From Sphingobacteriaceae bacterium (GTDB lineage Bacteria > Bacteroidota > Bacteroidia > Sphingobacteriales > Sphingobacteriaceae), in the NCBI GenBank assembly GCA_947460275.1, contig CANHHZ010000002.1, positions 1 through 33,105 on the forward strand: DNA of 33,105 bases, written 5' to 3'. The notes beneath the pieces are model-generated. The model worked only from the letters and a program-made list of their open reading frames with translations, made no database searches and had not been told where the DNA came from. Both the position numbers and the translations under genes were made by a program. Every line of letters begins with the position of its first letter. The stretch's first letter is position 1. Positions 19,218-27,900 of this stretch are shown here, piece after piece.

Positions 19218-19258
19218 TAAAACTAAAATCTAAACGCTAAACCCTAGCCCTAAAATCC
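19218..19258. repeat. Degenerate heptad array (AAACCCT type)
   Basis: TAAAACT AAAATCT AAACGCT AAACCCT AGCCCT AAAATCC. Confidence 0.75.
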
Positions 19259-19308
19259 TTACATTTGTTTTTATTTAAATATTTAAAGCTCTTTTTGGGT
19301 TTGGGTTT

Positions 19309-20094
19309 ATGGGTTTAGTAAAAGCGAAAAAACATTTAGGTCAACATTTTTTAACTGATAAAAAAATTGCTGAAAAAATTGTAGATGGTTTGGTACATAC
19401 CGGCAAATACCATCAGGTTTTAGAAGTAGGGCCCGGTATGGGCATTTTATCAGACATCTTACTGTCACGCGAAAATTTAGAAATCTATCTAATAGATATT
19501 GATGTAGAATCGATTGCTTTCTTGGCCAATAAATATCCTCAATTGGGCAATCGCCTAATTAGTGGAGATTTTTTAAAGCTAGATTTAACCACTATTTTTC
19601 CTGGCAAGTTTGCAGTCATAGGAAATTTCCCCTACAATATTTCTTCTCAAATTTTGTTTAAGATTTTGGAGCACAAAGACAATGTTGTTGAAATGGTGGG
19701 CATGTTCCAAAAGGAAGTGGCCGAGCGTTGCGCCTCAAAATCGGGGACTAAAGAGTATGGTATTTTAAGCGTTTTGATACAGGCTTATTACGATATTGAG
19801 TATTTATTTACCGTAAAGCCTGGAACTTTCAATCCACCGCCAAAGGTAAACTCTGGAGTTATCCGTTTGAGTAGAAATGAAATGGAAACACTTCCTTGCG
19901 ATGAAAAATTATTTTGGCGCACGGTAAAAGGAGGCTTTAATCAACGCCGAAAAACCTTACGCAATGCACTTTCGGGCACTATACCAAAAGATAAAATGGA
20001 TAACCATCCTTTTTTTAATAAGCGGGCTGAGCAATTGAGCGTGGAAGATTTTATAACTTTAACCCAGCATTTAACCCACTTAACGCAAGCATAG
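19309..20094 (+). CDS. rsmA: 16S rRNA (adenine(1518)-N(6)/adenine(1519)-N(6))-dimethyltransferase
   Basis: KKHLGQHFLTDKKIAEKIV, VLEVGPGMGILSDILL, VIGNFPYNISSQILFKIL. Confidence 0.97.
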   Translation: MGLVKAKKHLGQHFLTDKKIAEKIVDGLVHTGKYHQVLEVGPGMGILSDILLSRENLEIYLIDIDVESIAFLANKYPQLGNRLISGDFLKLDLTTIFPGKFAVIGNFPYNISSQILFKILEHKDNVVEMVGMFQKEVAERCASKSGTKEYGILSVLIQAYYDIEYLFTVKPGTFNPPPKVNSGVIRLSRNEMETLPCDEKLFWRTVKGGFNQRRKTLRNALSGTIPKDKMDNHPFFNKRAEQLSVEDFITLTQHLTHLTQA

Positions 20095-20096
20095 GT

Positions 20097-21023
20097 ATGC
20101 AAAAAATTCTTATCATAGATGATCTTCATCCTGCGTTTAAAGAAAAAGCAATGGCTTTAGGCTTTGAGGTGGATGACCAACCCCTAATTACCAGAGCTCA
20201 AACCTTGGAAATTGTTAAAGATTACGTGGGCATAGCGGTGCGTACCAAATTTAAAATAGATGCCGAGCTTTTTAATGCCGCACCAAACCTAAAATTTGTA
20301 GCAAGGGCAGGCGCAGGTTTAGACAATATTGATGAGGCGGCTGCAAAAGCAAAAAATATACAATTAATTAATGCGCCAGAGGGAAATTGCGATGCCGTTG
20401 GCGAACACGCCGTTGGGTTGTTGTTGGCTTTGATGAACAATTTTAGAAAGGCAGATACAGAAATTAGAAATGGCATTTGGGATAGGGAAGGCAACCGTGG
20501 ATACGAGCTTAAAGGCAAAACCGTTGGCCTAATTGGTTATGGTTTTATGGGCCAAAAAATGGCCCGTAAATTGGCCGGTTTTGAAGTAAATGTAATTGCC
20601 TACGATAAATATAAAACTGGTTTTAGCGATGATTTTGCCCGCGAAGTAAGTATGGAAGAAATTGTAAAACACAGCGATGTGCTGAGTTTGCACATACCGT
20701 TAACGAACGAAACCCGACAAATGGTAAAAGACGAATACTTTTTCCATTTTAAAAAGCCTATTTTCTTTATCAATACCGCAAGGGGTGAAATTGTAAATAC
20801 CTCAGCAGTGCTAAACGGCATAAAAACAGGTAAAATTTTGGGTGCGGGACTTGATGTTTTAGAAACCGAAAAGTTTCCGGCATTGTCCGAACAAGCTTTC
20901 TATCAAGAATTAAAAACTAACGAAAAGGTAATTTTAACACCGCATGTAGCAGGGTGGACATTTGACTCGTACCGAAAAATTTCTGAAGTGTTGGCAGAGA
21001 AGTTAGAACAATTAGGAGTTTAA
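20097..21023 (+). CDS. D-2-hydroxyacid dehydrogenase (phosphoglycerate dehydrogenase-like)
   Basis: NAD-binding GKTVGLIGYGFMGQKMARKL; FINTARGEIVNTSAVL; catalytic His in ILTPHVAGWT. Confidence 0.92.
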   Translation: MQKILIIDDLHPAFKEKAMALGFEVDDQPLITRAQTLEIVKDYVGIAVRTKFKIDAELFNAAPNLKFVARAGAGLDNIDEAAAKAKNIQLINAPEGNCDAVGEHAVGLLLALMNNFRKADTEIRNGIWDREGNRGYELKGKTVGLIGYGFMGQKMARKLAGFEVNVIAYDKYKTGFSDDFAREVSMEEIVKHSDVLSLHIPLTNETRQMVKDEYFFHFKKPIFFINTARGEIVNTSAVLNGIKTGKILGAGLDVLETEKFPALSEQAFYQELKTNEKVILTPHVAGWTFDSYRKISEVLAEKLEQLGV

Positions 21024-21173
21024 AACTAGAATCACTAAAAATCTTTACCCCCATTTCGTTTATTTGTAGTAGTGCATATTCCGTATTGCATTGCTTTGAA
21101 TGAGTAATTTTTATTTTTTTAGTTCAAAATATTTGTTTTTGTAACAATTCACTTCTATCTTCGTTTTAATATA

Positions 21174-21221
21174 AAGCAAGACTATGTAGGCTAATGGCCG
21201 ATGTAGTCTTGTTTGTTTTTT
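21174..21221 (+). terminator. Terminator-like hairpin in the greA leader (possible attenuator)
   Basis: CAAGACTA (21177-21184) / TAGTCTTG (21204-21211) with internal GGC/GCC pairing, then TTTGTTTTTT; ends about 27 nt before the greA ATG. Confidence 0.55.
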
Positions 21222-21247
21222 AGAGGATTTAAAGAAATAGATTTGCT

Positions 21248-21721
21248 ATGTCAGAAGTAACGTATTACACCCAAGAAGGATTAGATAAGCTAAAAGAAGA
21301 GCTACATAGGTTAAAAACCGTAGAGCGGGCTGCTATTTCTAAAGCTATTGCAGAAGCAAGAGACAAAGGAGATTTATCTGAAAATGCAGAATATGATGCC
21401 GCCAAAGAAGCGCAGGGAATGCACGAAGCTAAAATATCCAAGCTTGGTGTAGTACTCGCCAATGCCCGCTTAATTGACGAGAGTAAGTTGGACTTAACTA
21501 AAGTTTTAGCTTTGTCGATTGTCAAAATAAAAAACGTAAAAAACGGCGCAACTATGACCTATCAGTTGGTACCGGAGAGCGAAGCAGATTTAAAAACCGG
21601 AAAAATATCTGTAAAATCGCCTATTGCACAAGGTTTATTAGGTAAGTCTGTTGGGGACAAAACCGAAATTCAAGTGCCCGCAGGTAAAATGGAATTTGAA
21701 ATATTAGAAATATCCAGGTGA
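21248..21721 (+). CDS. greA: Transcription elongation factor GreA
   Basis: 157 aa, YYTQEGLDKLKEELHRLK, ARDKGDLSENAEYDAAKEAQG, SPIAQGLLGKSVGDKTEIQVPAG. Confidence 0.97.
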   Translation: MSEVTYYTQEGLDKLKEELHRLKTVERAAISKAIAEARDKGDLSENAEYDAAKEAQGMHEAKISKLGVVLANARLIDESKLDLTKVLALSIVKIKNVKNGATMTYQLVPESEADLKTGKISVKSPIAQGLLGKSVGDKTEIQVPAGKMEFEILEISR

Positions 21722-21786
21722 GTTGTGAGTTGTCAGTTATGAGTTGCGAGCCTGTAACCCCATAACTCGTTACTCTAAACCCTAAA
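21720..21786. repeat. Inverted heptad array (GAGTTGT ... AACTCGT/AACCCTA) starting in the greA stop codon
   Basis: GAGTTGT GAGTTGT CAGTTAT GAGTTGC GAG-CCTGT-AACCCCAT AACTCGT TACTCTA AACCCTA AA; left half GAGTTRY, right half its reverse complement type. Confidence 0.85.
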
Positions 21787-21809
21787 TGGGCTTAACTTAT
21801 AAGTCGACA

Positions 21810-21844
21810 CCTTAAACCCTAAACCTTTAACCTTCAACCTAAAA
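21810..21844. repeat. Heptad array (CCCTAAA/CCTTNAA type)
   Basis: CCTTAAA CCCTAAA CCTTTAA CCTTCAA CCTAAAA in perfect 7-bp phase, ending 2 nt before the HIT ATG. Confidence 0.85.
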
Positions 21845-21846
21845 AA

Positions 21847-22236
21847 ATGAGCATTTTTTCTAAAATAGTAAGCGGCGAAATTCATGCACATGTTGTTGCC
21901 GAAACTAACGATTTTATGGCTTTTCTGGATGTAAATCCATTGGTAATGGGTCATGTTTTGGTTATTCCTAAACAAGAAATCGATTATATTTTTGAGATGG
22001 ACGATGAATTGTATGCCGGTTTAACCTTGTTTGCTAAAATAGTTGCAAAGGCCGTTAAAGCTGCTTTTCCGTGTAAGAAAGTTGGTGTAGCTGTAATAGG
22101 TTTGGAAGTGCCGCATACACATATCCATTTAATACCTATGAACAATGTAAGCGATATGAACTTTAGTAAAGAAAAACTAAAACCAAGCCAGCAAGAATTA
22201 GCTGCGGCAGCTACAAAGATAAGAGCACAATTTTAA
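21847..22236 (+). CDS. HIT family protein
   Basis: SIFSKIVSGEIHAHVVAETNDFMAFLDVNPLVMGHVLVIPK and histidine triad HTHIHLIP. Confidence 0.95.
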   Translation: MSIFSKIVSGEIHAHVVAETNDFMAFLDVNPLVMGHVLVIPKQEIDYIFEMDDELYAGLTLFAKIVAKAVKAAFPCKKVGVAVIGLEVPHTHIHLIPMNNVSDMNFSKEKLKPSQQELAAAATKIRAQF

Positions 22237-22257
22237 ATACTTTAACTCGTTGAAAAT

Positions 22258-22289
22258 AAAAAAGCTCCGATAATCATCGGAGCTTTTTT
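22258..22289. terminator. Bidirectional terminator between HIT and MazG-like genes
   Basis: 14-bp perfect stem AAAAAAGCTCCGAT/ATCGGAGCTTTTTT, loop AATC, between convergent genes. Confidence 0.92.
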
Positions 22290-22650
22290 ATTTAAGTTTC
22301 TCGTTGTTTTTGTGTCTTTCTGCATCCCTAATGCTTTTTTTATCCATATTTTTAAGCAAGGCTTCATTTAAATCTATCCCCGTTTGGTTGGCCAAACAGA
22401 TCAATACAAAAAGAACATCGGCCATTTCGTCGGCAAGATTTACATCTTCATCACTTTTTTTAAAAGATTGTTCGCCATATGTCCGTGCCATAATTCGGGC
22501 AACCTCACCAACTTCTTCCATTAAAATGGCCGTGTTAGTCAATTCGTTAAAATATCGAATTCCGGTGGTGGTTATCCACTTGTCAACCAATTGCTGTGCT
22601 TCTTTAAGTTTTAAGTCTTTTAAAACGGGTTTATCTTCTATTTCGTTCAT
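22288..22650 (-). CDS. MazG-like nucleotide pyrophosphohydrolase
   Basis: Helical 120 aa with LMEEVGEVARIMAR and DEDVNLADEMADVLFVLICLAN motifs. Confidence 0.88.
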   Translation of the reverse strand: MNEIEDKPVLKDLKLKEAQQLVDKWITTTGIRYFNELTNTAILMEEVGEVARIMARTYGEQSFKKSDEDVNLADEMADVLFVLICLANQTGIDLNEALLKNMDKKSIRDAERHKNNEKLK

Positions 22651-22652
22651 TT

Positions 22653-23111
22653 TTAATGGTTGTCTTTATCTTTCGTGTCCATTATTATAGTAACAGGCCC
22701 GTCGTTTAGCAAGTCAATTTTCATATCAGCGCCAAAAATACCGCACTGTATTTCCTTGTTAAGCAAAGCCGATAGTTGTTTAATCATTTCTTCGTAAAAT
22801 GGAATGGCTTTTTCTGGTCGAGCCGCTCGGGTAAATCCTGGTCTATTTCCCTTTTTGGTTGCAGCAAACAAAGTAAACTGACTAATTAATAGAATATTTC
22901 CCTCAATATCGCCCAAGGATTTGTTCATTAAGCCATTTTCGTCATTAAAAACACGCATGCCTGCTATTTTTTGTGCAAGCCAAGTTAGGTCTTCTTCAGT
23001 GTCAGAATCTTCAATGCCTAGCAATACCAAAAACCCTTGGTCAATTTTCCCCGTAATTTCATTGTTTACGGTACAGCTTGCTTTTGTTACCCGTTGAATA
23101 ACTGCTCTCAT
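22653..23111 (-). CDS. dtd: D-aminoacyl-tRNA deacylase
   Basis: MRAVIQRVTKASCTVNNEITGKIDQGFLVLLGI, LLISQFTLFAATKKGNRPGFTRAARPEKA, GPVTIIMDTK. Confidence 0.97.
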   Translation of the reverse strand: MRAVIQRVTKASCTVNNEITGKIDQGFLVLLGIEDSDTEEDLTWLAQKIAGMRVFNDENGLMNKSLGDIEGNILLISQFTLFAATKKGNRPGFTRAARPEKAIPFYEEMIKQLSALLNKEIQCGIFGADMKIDLLNDGPVTIIMDTKDKDNH

Positions 23112-24031
23112 TATGTTCTTGTATCGTTTCCGTGAAAAATGCTTAAATAGCTTTCATACCTGCTGATGTCAATTTCTCCATCTTCAACCCCTTTAATTAT
23201 TGCACATCCTGGCTCGTTTACATGCCTGCAATTGTTAAACTTGCATTGGTTTAATTTATTCCTCATTTCCACAAAATAATGGCTTAATTCTTCGGGCTTG
23301 ATATCGAATATGCCTAATTCCCTAATGCCGGGCGTATCTATTAAGTAACCGCCAAAAGGAAGTTTGTGCATTTCGGCAAAAGTAGTGGTGTGTTGTCCTT
23401 TGTCGCTCCAATCAGAAATCTCGCCTGTTTTAATTTCAAAACCTGGTAATAAAGTATTAATTAAGCTCGATTTTCCTACGCCTGAATGGCCTGAAAATAA
23501 AGTGATTTTATCTTTTAAAAGGGCTTCAATTTGGCCAATATTGGTTCCTTTCAATGCTGAAACCTCGTAACACGGATAGCCTATTTTCTCGTAAATGGCT
23601 TTGTATTCGGCTAAAATTTCTAACCCTTCTTTGCTAAATAAATCTAGTTTGTTAAAAATTAAGCAAGTAGGTATGCCGTAAGCTTCGGAGGTAACCAAAA
23701 AGCGATCGATAAAGCCCAGAGAAGTACGAGGAGAGGCGAGGGTGACAATTAAAAATGCCTGATCGAGATTAGCTGCAATAATTTGTGCTTGCTTACTTAG
23801 GTTGATCGATTTTCGGATAATGTAATTTTTTCTGTCGTGCAATTTGTCAATTACACCAGTTTCTGCATTGGGCTCTAGCTCAAAGCCCACTTTGTCGCCA
23901 ACAGCAATAGGGTTTGTGGTCTGAATACCTTTTATCCTAAATTTACCTTTAATTCGGCAATCGTAGGTCTTGCCATCTTCGGCATTTACTTGGTACCAGC
24001 TTCCGGTCGATTTTATGACTAATCCGTGCAT
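23111..24031 (-). CDS. rsgA: Ribosome small subunit-dependent GTPase A
   Basis: Circularly permuted GTPase: NKLDL, GHSGVGKSSLIN, DTPGIRELG; zinc site CKFNNCRHVNEPGC. Start/stop overlap TAATG with dtd. Confidence 0.97.
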   Translation of the reverse strand: MHGLVIKSTGSWYQVNAEDGKTYDCRIKGKFRIKGIQTTNPIAVGDKVGFELEPNAETGVIDKLHDRKNYIIRKSINLSKQAQIIAANLDQAFLIVTLASPRTSLGFIDRFLVTSEAYGIPTCLIFNKLDLFSKEGLEILAEYKAIYEKIGYPCYEVSALKGTNIGQIEALLKDKITLFSGHSGVGKSSLINTLLPGFEIKTGEISDWSDKGQHTTTFAEMHKLPFGGYLIDTPGIRELGIFDIKPEELSHYFVEMRNKLNQCKFNNCRHVNEPGCAIIKGVEDGEIDISRYESYLSIFHGNDTRT

Positions 24032-24238
24032 ATATTAACGTAAAGGTATAAAAATGATTACATAGATTGCAGGGTGTTTTTAATTTAAGCGATAATGAAA
24101 AAAAATTGAAATCTAAACGCATTTCAAATGCCTATTGTTGCTATTTTATGTCACAACTTTATAGTTCCTATCAAATTTAAGAAATGCATCAGGCAATTTA
24201 AAACTTAATGAAACTCGATAATATTGTTTTTTTGCATA

Positions 24239-24266
24239 CGCTAATCGCTAATTGATTTGCTGATTA
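24239..24266. repeat. Inverted heptad array (CGCTAAT type)
   Basis: CGCTAAT CGCTAAT TGATTTG CTGATTA; the right half reverse-complements to TAATCAG CAAATCA, sharing AATCNGC with the left half. Confidence 0.6.
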
Positions 24267-24441
24267 ACGTTTAGGTCTTAAAACCTGTTTAGATTATAAT
24301 TGCGTGTGGTTTTAAAGCAATCTAATGTTGTGCCTTAATCAGAATAATTACAAAAAAAATAAATTTCTGTTGTTAAATCGCTTATATTCAATCTAAATTG
24401 GTGTTGTGTTTTTCAGTTGCAGATAAATATTTTTACTTTTG

Positions 24442-24825
24442 ATGGTGAAAAAAATCATGGCTATAGGGTTACTTTCGGCTTACCTGTTTACCACAACAGA
24501 GTTGGGTCAGCTGTTTAAAATACCATTTTTAATAGGCCATTATCTAGAGCATAAAGCTTCCTCAAATTTATCATTGGCCCAGTTTTTAAGTATGCATTAT
24601 GCCCAGGGCGATGTGAGAGACGCTGATAATGCAAAAGACATGAAGTTGCCTTTTAAAACTCATGAAAATTGCACAAACTTTATCAACACATTAGTTTCGC
24701 AACCCTTTTTATTGGTTGTTCATCCACCTTGTTCTTCTATTAAAAAAAATAAACATTTATTTATCGACAATATGCTTACCTTTTCTTACCATTCAAGTAT
24801 TTGGCAGCCTCCAAAATTTTGTTGA
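24442..24825 (+). CDS. Small uncharacterised protein upstream of a heavy-metal RND efflux system
   Basis: About 127 aa with an N-terminal hydrophobic segment, ELGQLFKIPFLIGHYLEHK, LSLAQFLSMHYAQGDVRDADNAKDMKLPFKTHENC, C-terminal IWQPPKFC. ATG at 24442 is preferred over TTG at 24439. Confidence 0.75.
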   Translation: MVKKIMAIGLLSAYLFTTTELGQLFKIPFLIGHYLEHKASSNLSLAQFLSMHYAQGDVRDADNAKDMKLPFKTHENCTNFINTLVSQPFLLVVHPPCSSIKKNKHLFIDNMLTFSYHSSIWQPPKFC

Positions 24826-24904
24826 GCATTTATGCAAACAGTTTAAATGTACTGTGCGTAATTCTTAATAAAAATGTATTTCTTTAATTAACAAAAATTA
24901 AATT

Positions 24905-27900
24905 ATGTTGAATAAAATAATTGAGTTTGCCATAAAAAACAAGCTCATTATTGGGCTTTTTACCATTGCCCTTATTGGTTATGGTAGCTATGAGTTTACC
25001 AAACTGCCCATAGATGCCGTGCCAGATATTACCGACAATCAAGTTCAGGTAATTACCATTGCGCCCTCTTTTGGCGCAACCGACATCGAAAGGTTGGTTA
25101 CCTTTCCTATAGAGCAAGCCAATAGCAATATTGCCGGGATAAAAGAAATAAGAAGTTTTTCGCGTTTTGGATTATCCTTAGTTACCATTGTTTTTGATGA
25201 TGCAACCGATGTGTATTGGGCAAGACAGCAAGTGGCCGAGCGTTTGCAGCAAGTACAAACCCAAATTCCGCAAGGTATAGGTACGCCCGAACTTGGCCCT
25301 ATAAGTACGGGCTTGGGCGAAATTTATCAATATGTAGTTAAACCAAAGCCTGGTTACGAAAAGAAATACAACGAAACCGAACTGCGAACAATACAAGATT
25401 GGGTGGTGCGTAGGCAATTGCTCAGCGTAAAGGGGGTGGCCGAAGTAAGTAGTTTTGGTGGTAAGCTAAAACAATTTGTAATTGAAGTAGACCCTAATAA
25501 ATTGCAAGCCTACGCAATTACTGTTAATGATGTTTTTGATGCTTTAGCCGCCAACAACCAAAACACGGGTGGTGCATACATAGAAAAAGGGCCGCGGGTA
25601 CTTTACATTAGAAGCGAAGGATTAATTGGAAGCACAACAGATATCGAAAATATTGCTATAAAAAACAATGAGGCGGGTAGTCCATTGTACATCAGAGATG
25701 TTGCCGATGTAAAAACAGGTTATGCAACTCGCTATGGTGCGATGTGTTATAACGATGAGGGCGAGGTTGCGGGAGCAGTTGTAATGATGCTGAAAGGCGC
25801 CAATAGCGGCGAAGTAATTAAAAATGTAAAGGAGCGTATTGCTCAAATTAAAAAAACATTGCCAAAAGGTGTGGAGATAGAACCCTTTTTAGACCGTAGC
25901 AAAATGGTAAACAATGCCATAGGAACAGTACAAAAAAATTTATTAGAAGGCGCATTAATTGTGATTTTTGTACTGGTTCTTTTTTTGGGCAATTTTAGGG
26001 CGGGCTTATTGGTAGCATCGGTTATACCTTTGGCCATGTTGTTTGCCGTGATCATGATGAACCTTTTTGGGGTAAGCGGCAATTTAATGAGTTTGGGTGC
26101 ATTAGATTTTGGCTTAATTGTAGATGGTGCCGTAATTATTGTAGAAGCGGTAATGCATCTGCTGCACCACAATAAACGGCATAATCAAGATACATTAACG
26201 CAGGCACAAATGGATAGCAGCGTACAGCAATCAGCGGGTAAAATGATGAACAGTGCGGTATTTGGACAAATTGTAATTTTGGTGGTTTACTTGCCCATTT
26301 TTACCTTACAAGGTATAGAAGGTAAAATGTTTAAGCCCATGGCCCAAACGGTTGCTTTTGCACTTGTTGGCGCATTTATACTCTCGCTTACCTATGTACC
26401 TATGATGAGTGCGCTGTTTTTGAGCAAAAAGACCAAGCACAAGCCAAATTTTTCTGACCGAATGATGGGCAAACTCGAAAATTTTTATCAGCATAAGTTA
26501 AAAGCGGTAATCGAATTTCCAAAAGTTGTGCTGCTGTCTGTAGTTTCACTTTTTGTAATTGCGCTTGTGGTTTTAAGTACTTTGGGTGGCGAATTTATCC
26601 CTACATTAGAAGAAGGAGATTTTGCTGTAGATACTCGGGTATTAACCGGAAGCAGCCTTTCTACAACTATAGAGGGCACCCAAAAAGCCGCACATATACT
26701 CAAATCTCGGTTTCCAGAAGTAGAAAAAGTGGTTACCAAAATTGGTAGTGGCGAAGTGCCAACAGATCCCATGCCTATGGAAGCCAGTGATATGATGGTA
26801 ATTTTAAAGGATAAAAAAGAGTGGACATCAGCTTCGAGTTTTGATGAATTGGCCGAAAAAATGGGAGAGGCACTTAAAGATGTGCCCGGTGTTACCGCAG
26901 GGTTTCAATATCCTGTGCAAATGCGTTTCAATGAATTAATGACTGGCGCAAGACAGGATGTAGTTTGTAAAATATTTGGCGAAGATTTAGATACCCTTGC
27001 TTTTTATGCCAATAAATTGGGCAAACTGATAAATAACGTTGAAGGGGCAAAAAATCTCTATGTAGAAAGCGTTTCGGGCCTACCACAAATTATTATCAAC
27101 TACAATAGAAATGCAATTGCGCAATACAATGTAAGCATAGCTGATATCAACAAAGTGGTTAATATGTATTTTGCCGGTCAAAGTAGCGGTATGGTGTTTG
27201 AGGGCGAAAAGCGGTTTGATTTGGTGGTAAAAATAAATGGGCAAGGTAAAAAAAATCTCGAGGACATTAAAAATGTACTCATTCCTACGTCCAATGGCAA
27301 TCAGGTTCCTTTATACCAGTTGGCAGATGTTGCTATAAAAGAAGGGCCAAATCAAATTCAGCGGGAAGATGCCAAACGTCGAATTGTGGTTGGTTTTAAC
27401 GTGGGTAGCAGAGATGTGCAAAGCATTGTAAAAGAACTGCAGGACAAAGTAGATGCTAAAATTAAATTTCCGGCAGGATATTATGTTACCTATGGCGGCG
27501 CTTTTGAAAACCTAAATGCTGCCAAAAAAAGGTTAATGATTGCTGTTCCGGTGTCGCTATTGCTTATCTTCTTACTCTTGTTTTTTGCATTTAGTTCGGT
27601 AAAACAGAGTTTGCTCATTTATTCGGCCATTCCGCTTTCTGCCATTGGTGGTATTTTATTTTTAGCTTTTCGAGGTTTGCCGTTTAGCATTAGTGCTGCC
27701 ATTGGTTTTATTGCTTTGTTTGGGGTTGCTGTATTGAATGGCATTGTGCTTGTGGCCGAGTTTAATCGGATTAGGAAAGACGGAGAAACAGATCTTAAAC
27801 AAGTTGTGCTTAAAGGTACAAAACTAAGGCTGCGCCCCGTGTTGATGACGGCCGCAGTTGCATCTTTGGGCTTTTTGCCCATGGCCATAAGCAATGGCGC

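Noticed and set aside
21720-21844. Possible CRISPR array because of tandem repeats
   Set aside because: Period is 7 bp with no spacers of 25-40 bp and no cas genes in the window.
21773-21844. CCCTAAA/AAACCCT units resemble plant-type telomere repeat, suggesting contamination or a linear end
   Set aside because: Units are few and degenerate and are embedded between bacterial genes in normal synteny.
22258-22290. MazG-like stop codon overlapping the terminator stem as a regulatory oddity
   Set aside because: The overlap is real but compact convergent gene ends with a shared terminator are common.
24439-24441. TTG start for the small pre-RND protein
   Set aside because: An ATG follows immediately at 24442 in the same frame, so the TTG is an ORF-caller choice.
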